DNA of 64,000 nucleotides, from assembly GCF_000421165.1 (NCBI RefSeq), contig NZ_ATWI01000008.1:620001-684000 (forward strand), given 5' to 3'. The stretch comes from Marinobacter daepoensis DSM 16072 (lineage in GTDB: Bacteria; Pseudomonadota; Gammaproteobacteria; Pseudomonadales; Oleiphilaceae). The translations under genes were made by a program, and so were the position numbers. Numbering within the stretch: the stretch's first letter is position 1; each line of letters starts with the position of its first letter. This document shows positions 61,180-64,000 of this stretch, piece by piece. A model generated the notes under the pieces. The model searched no databases. It worked only from the letters and a program-made list of their open reading frames with translations, and was not told where the DNA came from.

Positions 61180-61519
61180 GGCGCAGGCTCCGTAGTAGAC
61201 GTTGCTCCCCGGGGAATTGGAGGAAGTTGAGTGAATCGTTACTTTGCGTAATGAATGGTATAGTTGTTGTTATACGATAACAAGGTGTATTGTGCCGGGA
61301 GTGTACGCGTGAAGGGTCCCGGACTAACAGGGAAGCGGGGTTGGTGGATTTATGAGCATAGAGAAAGGCTTGAATATTGGGGCTCGGATGAGCCTCCGAT
61401 CCTCGCGCCGGAGTATGGATCGGGTATACTTGTGGCACTTTGTTGTTGGTATAGGGGTGTGCGGTAAATGTTTCGCCGCCCTATCTGCCAAAAGTTATCA
61501 AGCGCCAATGAGGAATCGG
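61180..61519 (+). promoter_or_regulatory. Divergent regulatory region with an operator-like dyad
   Basis: The 340-base gap between the orphan minus gene and the peptidoglycan-binding lipoprotein. A perfect 7-bp dyad TTGTTAT-ACG-ATAACAA lies at 61267-61283, in an AT-rich stretch. It is a likely regulator-binding site for one or both genes. No clear sigma-70 pair could be picked. Confidence 0.4.
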
Positions 61520-62743
61520 ATGGCTAACCCGGATCTGCGAGCCTTCAGGCTCGCGCTAATCGCATCAGCATTTGTGTCGTTTTCTGGTTGTGCCATTCAG
61601 GAACAGCCATCCGCTTCGACTGTAAGCGGTGTGTACGCCTATGAAGTTGGGGGAGGGGCTGCTCCGGCGAGCGAAGAAGCCTCTGCATCATCCGAAACGG
61701 TGAAGGTAGGCGTTGCCGCCGAGGCGGAGCCGGGTGTCCGGACTGAGGTTGCTGTCGCGAAAACGGGTGAGGCCGAGGCCGCTGAACAAAAAACGCCTGC
61801 CTCGCCAACGGGGGCAGAGGAGAGTGTGGGAACACCGATACCTGCGTTAAATGGGACCGGCGCTCAGAGTACAGACGTCGGTTTGGAAATCAAACCTGGT
61901 GAATGCTGGGTATACGCCCAGATACAGCCCCGGCCCGTTGATGACAGTGTTACTGTCCGGGTCCGGGATTCTGAAGTTCGCCTGGATGTGACTCCCGCAG
62001 AGTTCAGGCGGGGGTTCAAGCAGGTGGTTACCCGGGAAGGAACGAAGACCTTCCGGGTGGAGCCCGCGACCTATAAAGAAATTGAAGAGCGCGTGCTGGT
62101 GAAACCGGAAACGACTCGATTGGTTGTTGAGCCTGCTCAGTATGAAGAGGTTCAGGAAGAGGTTGTGCTTGAGCCAGCCAGAACCGAGCTGGAGCCTTGT
62201 CGTACGTCTGGAGCTGCCGCCTATGGTGCATCCTCCGCTGTGCTTGGCTTCTGTGCCAGGGAAATTCCTGCGCGCACCAAGACGGTGACCGTTACCCGCC
62301 TGGTCAAGCCCGAGACCACACGCACCGAGGTTATTCCGGCAGAGTACAAAACGGTTACCCGTAAGGTGATCGACAAGCCGGCTCAGGTTGTGCCCGTTAA
62401 GGTGGACGATGAGATTGACACCCTTGAGGTTGCTGAACTTGTAGAGCCTGCCCAGACAAAGCAGCGGGAAATACCGGCCGAAACCGTGAATGTGAATGTC
62501 CGGAGGTACGATGGTCGCCCACGAATTGTTGCGCGCCAAGCCGTGTGTGACCACAAGCTGACGCGGGATATGGTTCGCGAAATTCAAACCCGCCTTGTCG
62601 GGCTCGGCTACTCCACTGGCGAGTTGGATGGGTTGCCGGGGCCGAACACCATTGATGCTCTGACCCTGTATCAGATAGAAAACGGGCTCGCCTCCGGTGC
62701 GATAACGATAGAAACGATGGAGCACCTGGGGCTCTGGAACTGA
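61520..62743 (+). CDS. Repeat-bearing lipoprotein with peptidoglycan-binding domain
   Basis: A 407-residue lipoprotein; lipobox FSGCAIQ puts Cys at about residue 23. An alanine/glutamate-rich linker is followed by about six short repeats with the pattern PAxYxxV...V..KPxxT (VEPATYKEIEERV, VEPAQYEEVQEEV, IPAEYKTVTRKV), and then a C-terminal PG_binding_1 domain (VREIQTRLVGLGYSTGELDG onward, ending LGLWN). This suggests an outer-membrane lipoprotein tethered to the wall. The ATG at 61520 has AGGA at 61511-61514 and puts the signal at the N terminus; earlier starts at 61352 and 61508 are unlikely. Confidence 0.82.
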   Translation: MANPDLRAFRLALIASAFVSFSGCAIQEQPSASTVSGVYAYEVGGGAAPASEEASASSETVKVGVAAEAEPGVRTEVAVAKTGEAEAAEQKTPASPTGAEESVGTPIPALNGTGAQSTDVGLEIKPGECWVYAQIQPRPVDDSVTVRVRDSEVRLDVTPAEFRRGFKQVVTREGTKTFRVEPATYKEIEERVLVKPETTRLVVEPAQYEEVQEEVVLEPARTELEPCRTSGAAAYGASSAVLGFCAREIPARTKTVTVTRLVKPETTRTEVIPAEYKTVTRKVIDKPAQVVPVKVDDEIDTLEVAELVEPAQTKQREIPAETVNVNVRRYDGRPRIVARQAVCDHKLTRDMVREIQTRLVGLGYSTGELDGLPGPNTIDALTLYQIENGLASGAITIETMEHLGLWN

Positions 62744-63015
62744 GATCGCGAGTTGTCAGGCAAGGTTGCTCGGGCGGCTTTGTCTGATAGGTTTCTGTGG
62801 TGACTTTGGTCATTAGTGATCTGGATTTGCTCAGGACTTTTAATATTTCCTTGATTTATATTTATTATCGTATAGCATAACTTATGTGGTTCGGCTTGCT
62901 TTGACCATTCGACTCCGGTTGGGTCAGGGCGCTGTCTGCCACCAAGTCTCTGATTTGAGTGGCGCGCTCGCCCTCTCGAAGTTGCTCAAGAGGCTAAAGT
63001 CGTGTGCACAACCTT
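62744..63015 (+). other. Intergenic stretch with possible small RNA
   Basis: The 270 bases before the terminator at 63016 contain no frame I can support. The first 140 are AT-rich from 62820; the next 130 are GC-rich and end directly in a strong terminator, the pattern of a short untranslated transcript. It does not look like a tRNA. Confidence 0.3.
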
Positions 63016-63044
63016 GCCCGCCATCCCGTCGCGGGCTTTTTTTT
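63016..63044 (+). terminator. Rho-independent terminator
   Basis: GCCCGC (63016-63021), a nine-base loop and GCGGGC (63031-63036) are followed by eight Ts. It lies 270 bases beyond the last stop codon, so it ends either a long 3' UTR or a separate small RNA. Confidence 0.85.
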
Positions 63045-63121
63045 GCCCGTTTTCAGTCTGCGGTGGGGTGGCAGGCCGGTTAAATCTTGTAAAAATTGAG
63101 GCGGGCCGAATATATGATCGA

Positions 63122-63132
63122 CTATCGGATAG
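63122..63132. promoter_or_regulatory. Operator-like palindrome upstream of the export gene
   Basis: CTATCGGATAG, an 11-base near-perfect palindrome identical to the core at 45072-45082. It lies about 70 bases before the candidate -35. Regulator unknown. Confidence 0.4.
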
Positions 63133-63195
63133 GGTAATATATATCGTCTTTTTATGTGTATCATATCTGTGGCCGAATAGCGTCGGTGTTGTAAC

Positions 63196-63223
63196 TTGAT
63201 TGTCATGCGGTGTCGCGTACAAT
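63196..63223 (+). promoter_or_regulatory. Candidate sigma-70 promoter of the polysaccharide operon
   Basis: TTGATT at 63196-63201 and TACAAT at 63218-63223, 16 bases apart. This would start a leader of about 225 bases that contains the ops element. Matches are moderate. Confidence 0.5.
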
Positions 63224-63358
63224 CGTCACAATTCTGAAATACAGCAAATTAACCCTGACAAGGACTCCGTTGGGAACTCCCTCCCGCTGTAGCGGCTGAT
63301 CCTCTGTCTTAAGAAAACTGATTTTAATGACCGCAAAGCACTGGGCCCTGGTCGGTGG

Positions 63359-63370
63359 GGCGGTAGCGTG
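63359..63370 (+). promoter_or_regulatory. RfaH ops element (JUMPStart core)
   Basis: GGCGGTAGCGTG matches the 12-base E. coli ops consensus exactly. It lies 86 bases before the start of the wza-like gene, within the leader, where ops elements of surface-polysaccharide operons are found. RNA polymerase pauses there and recruits RfaH, which is encoded at 30696. Confidence 0.9.
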
Positions 63371-63456
63371 CCTGAAAGAGCGGTTGCCAAATTGCTTTTA
63401 GATGCGCATCATTTGCGGTTCAAAATAACATCTTCTTTCAAGGTCTGGTCTTTAAC

Positions 63457-64000
63457 ATGAAACAACTGCTCGCCGCTGTTGTAATGGTTTTTCTTGGCGG
63501 TTGTGCCGCAATTCCTGGCTCGCACATTCCTTCCGGCACCTCAAAATGGTTCAGCGAAGAGAGCGGAGGCAAGCAAGAGGAAGCGTTGGATCTTGAGTCC
63601 CAGGTAGATATTTACTCCATCACGCCCAGGCTCATCAGGACGATGAAAGGAAAATCGGCGGCGGTTCCCGCCCAAAATGCGGATCTTGAGAAAGAAATTG
63701 AATCCTACGACTACGTGGTAAATGCGGGGGATATCCTCAACATAACAGTGTGGGATCACCCGGAGCTGACCATTCCTGCTGGCTCAATGCGTACGCCAAC
63801 AGAGGCTGGCAACTGGGTTCATAGTGACGGCACAATTTTTTACCCTTATGTGGGCAGAGTGAAAGTTGCGGGCCTGAAAGTAACAGAAATTCGCGACATC
63901 CTCCGTGAGCGGCTCGCGGAATACATAGAATCTCCCCAGGTGGATGTTACCGTGGCTGGCTTTCGTTCCAAGCGGGTGTACGTAACGGGCGAAGTTAAAA
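63457..64000 (+). CDS. Wza-like polysaccharide export protein, 3' end missing
   Basis: The reading frame runs open from ATG 63457 to the window end (181 residues seen). Lipobox FLGGCAAI gives an outer-membrane lipoprotein. The mature part has the polysaccharide export domain: YVVNAGDILNITVWDHPEL, DGTIFYPYVGRVKVAGL, then VDVTVAGFRSKRVYVTGEVK, where a SLBB domain would start. Wza-type proteins form the outer-membrane channel for capsule or exopolysaccharide. It is probably the first gene of an operon that continues past the window and is controlled by RfaH. Confidence 0.92.
   Translation, partial: MKQLLAAVVMVFLGGCAAIPGSHIPSGTSKWFSEESGGKQEEALDLESQVDIYSITPRLIRTMKGKSAAVPAQNADLEKEIESYDYVVNAGDILNITVWDHPELTIPAGSMRTPTEAGNWVHSDGTIFYPYVGRVKVAGLKVTEIRDILRERLAEYIESPQVDVTVAGFRSKRVYVTGEVK

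Noticed and set aside
62880..63015. Possible tRNA fragment
   Set aside because: A GTTCGA-like stretch is suggestive but no acceptor stem or anticodon arm could be folded.
1..64000. CRISPR, phage, transposon or toxin-antitoxin genes
   Set aside because: No regularly spaced repeats, transposase, integrase or paired small toxin genes were recognised.

Overview
The window looks like chromosomal DNA of a marine gammaproteobacterium, most likely Marinobacter or a close relative. This rests on the combination of genes (hisDC next to a Nif3-family gene and a divergent zapG/zapE pair, a DUF1302-DUF1329-LuxR cluster, pilBCD-coaE with pilA transcribed divergently, and a complete tad locus). Base composition is moderately GC-rich, with several AT-rich intergenic stretches. 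No rRNA, tRNA, CRISPR array, transposase or phage gene was recognised.

Layout. 1-5500: end of a histidine operon (partial hisD, hisC), a Nif3-family gene, divergent zapG and zapE, and an acetyl-CoA acetyltransferase. 5720-11899: two exported proteins (DUF1302, DUF1329), a strong terminator and a large MalT-like LuxR regulator. 11931-21977, minus strand: PlsC-type acyltransferase, Bax-like glucosaminidase, a 733-residue lipoprotein, YfaZ, YacG, a hybrid histidine kinase, TrmO, an exported protein that appears to start at CTG, and coaE. 21978-27663: type IV pilus genes pilD, pilC and pilB on minus, then pilA with a sigma-54 promoter and the accessory gene tfpZ on plus. 27736-34004: dihaem cytochrome c, beta-CASP metallo-hydrolase, cysQ, rfaH, a small orphan gene and a GGDEF protein.

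34005-46277 is the least conventional part. It holds a PHP-domain lipoprotein, two divergent orphan genes (one built from a duplicated module), a lipoprotein with seven cysteine-paired Ig-like repeats, two overlapping Tat-exported phosphatase lipoproteins and an OmpA-family protein.

46647-60420 is a Flp/Tad pilus locus: flp, tadE, cpaB, rcpA, tadZ, tadA, tadB, tadC, tadD, a small DUF3613-like gene and tadG. It continues at close spacing into a SpoIIE-type phosphatase, an RsbW-like kinase, a STAS antagonist and two orphan genes. This suggests a pilus machine with its own partner-switching module, and it is my best candidate for a little-described system. No Flp-specific prepilin peptidase (TadV) is present.

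60466-64000 holds an orphan minus-strand gene, a repeat-bearing peptidoglycan-binding lipoprotein and a long leader. The leader ends in a perfect RfaH ops element upstream of a Wza-like polysaccharide export gene cut by the window end. Since rfaH lies in the same window, the regulator and a probable target are about 32 kb apart. The overall theme is surface attachment: two pilus systems, polysaccharide export, c-di-GMP signalling and many envelope lipoproteins.
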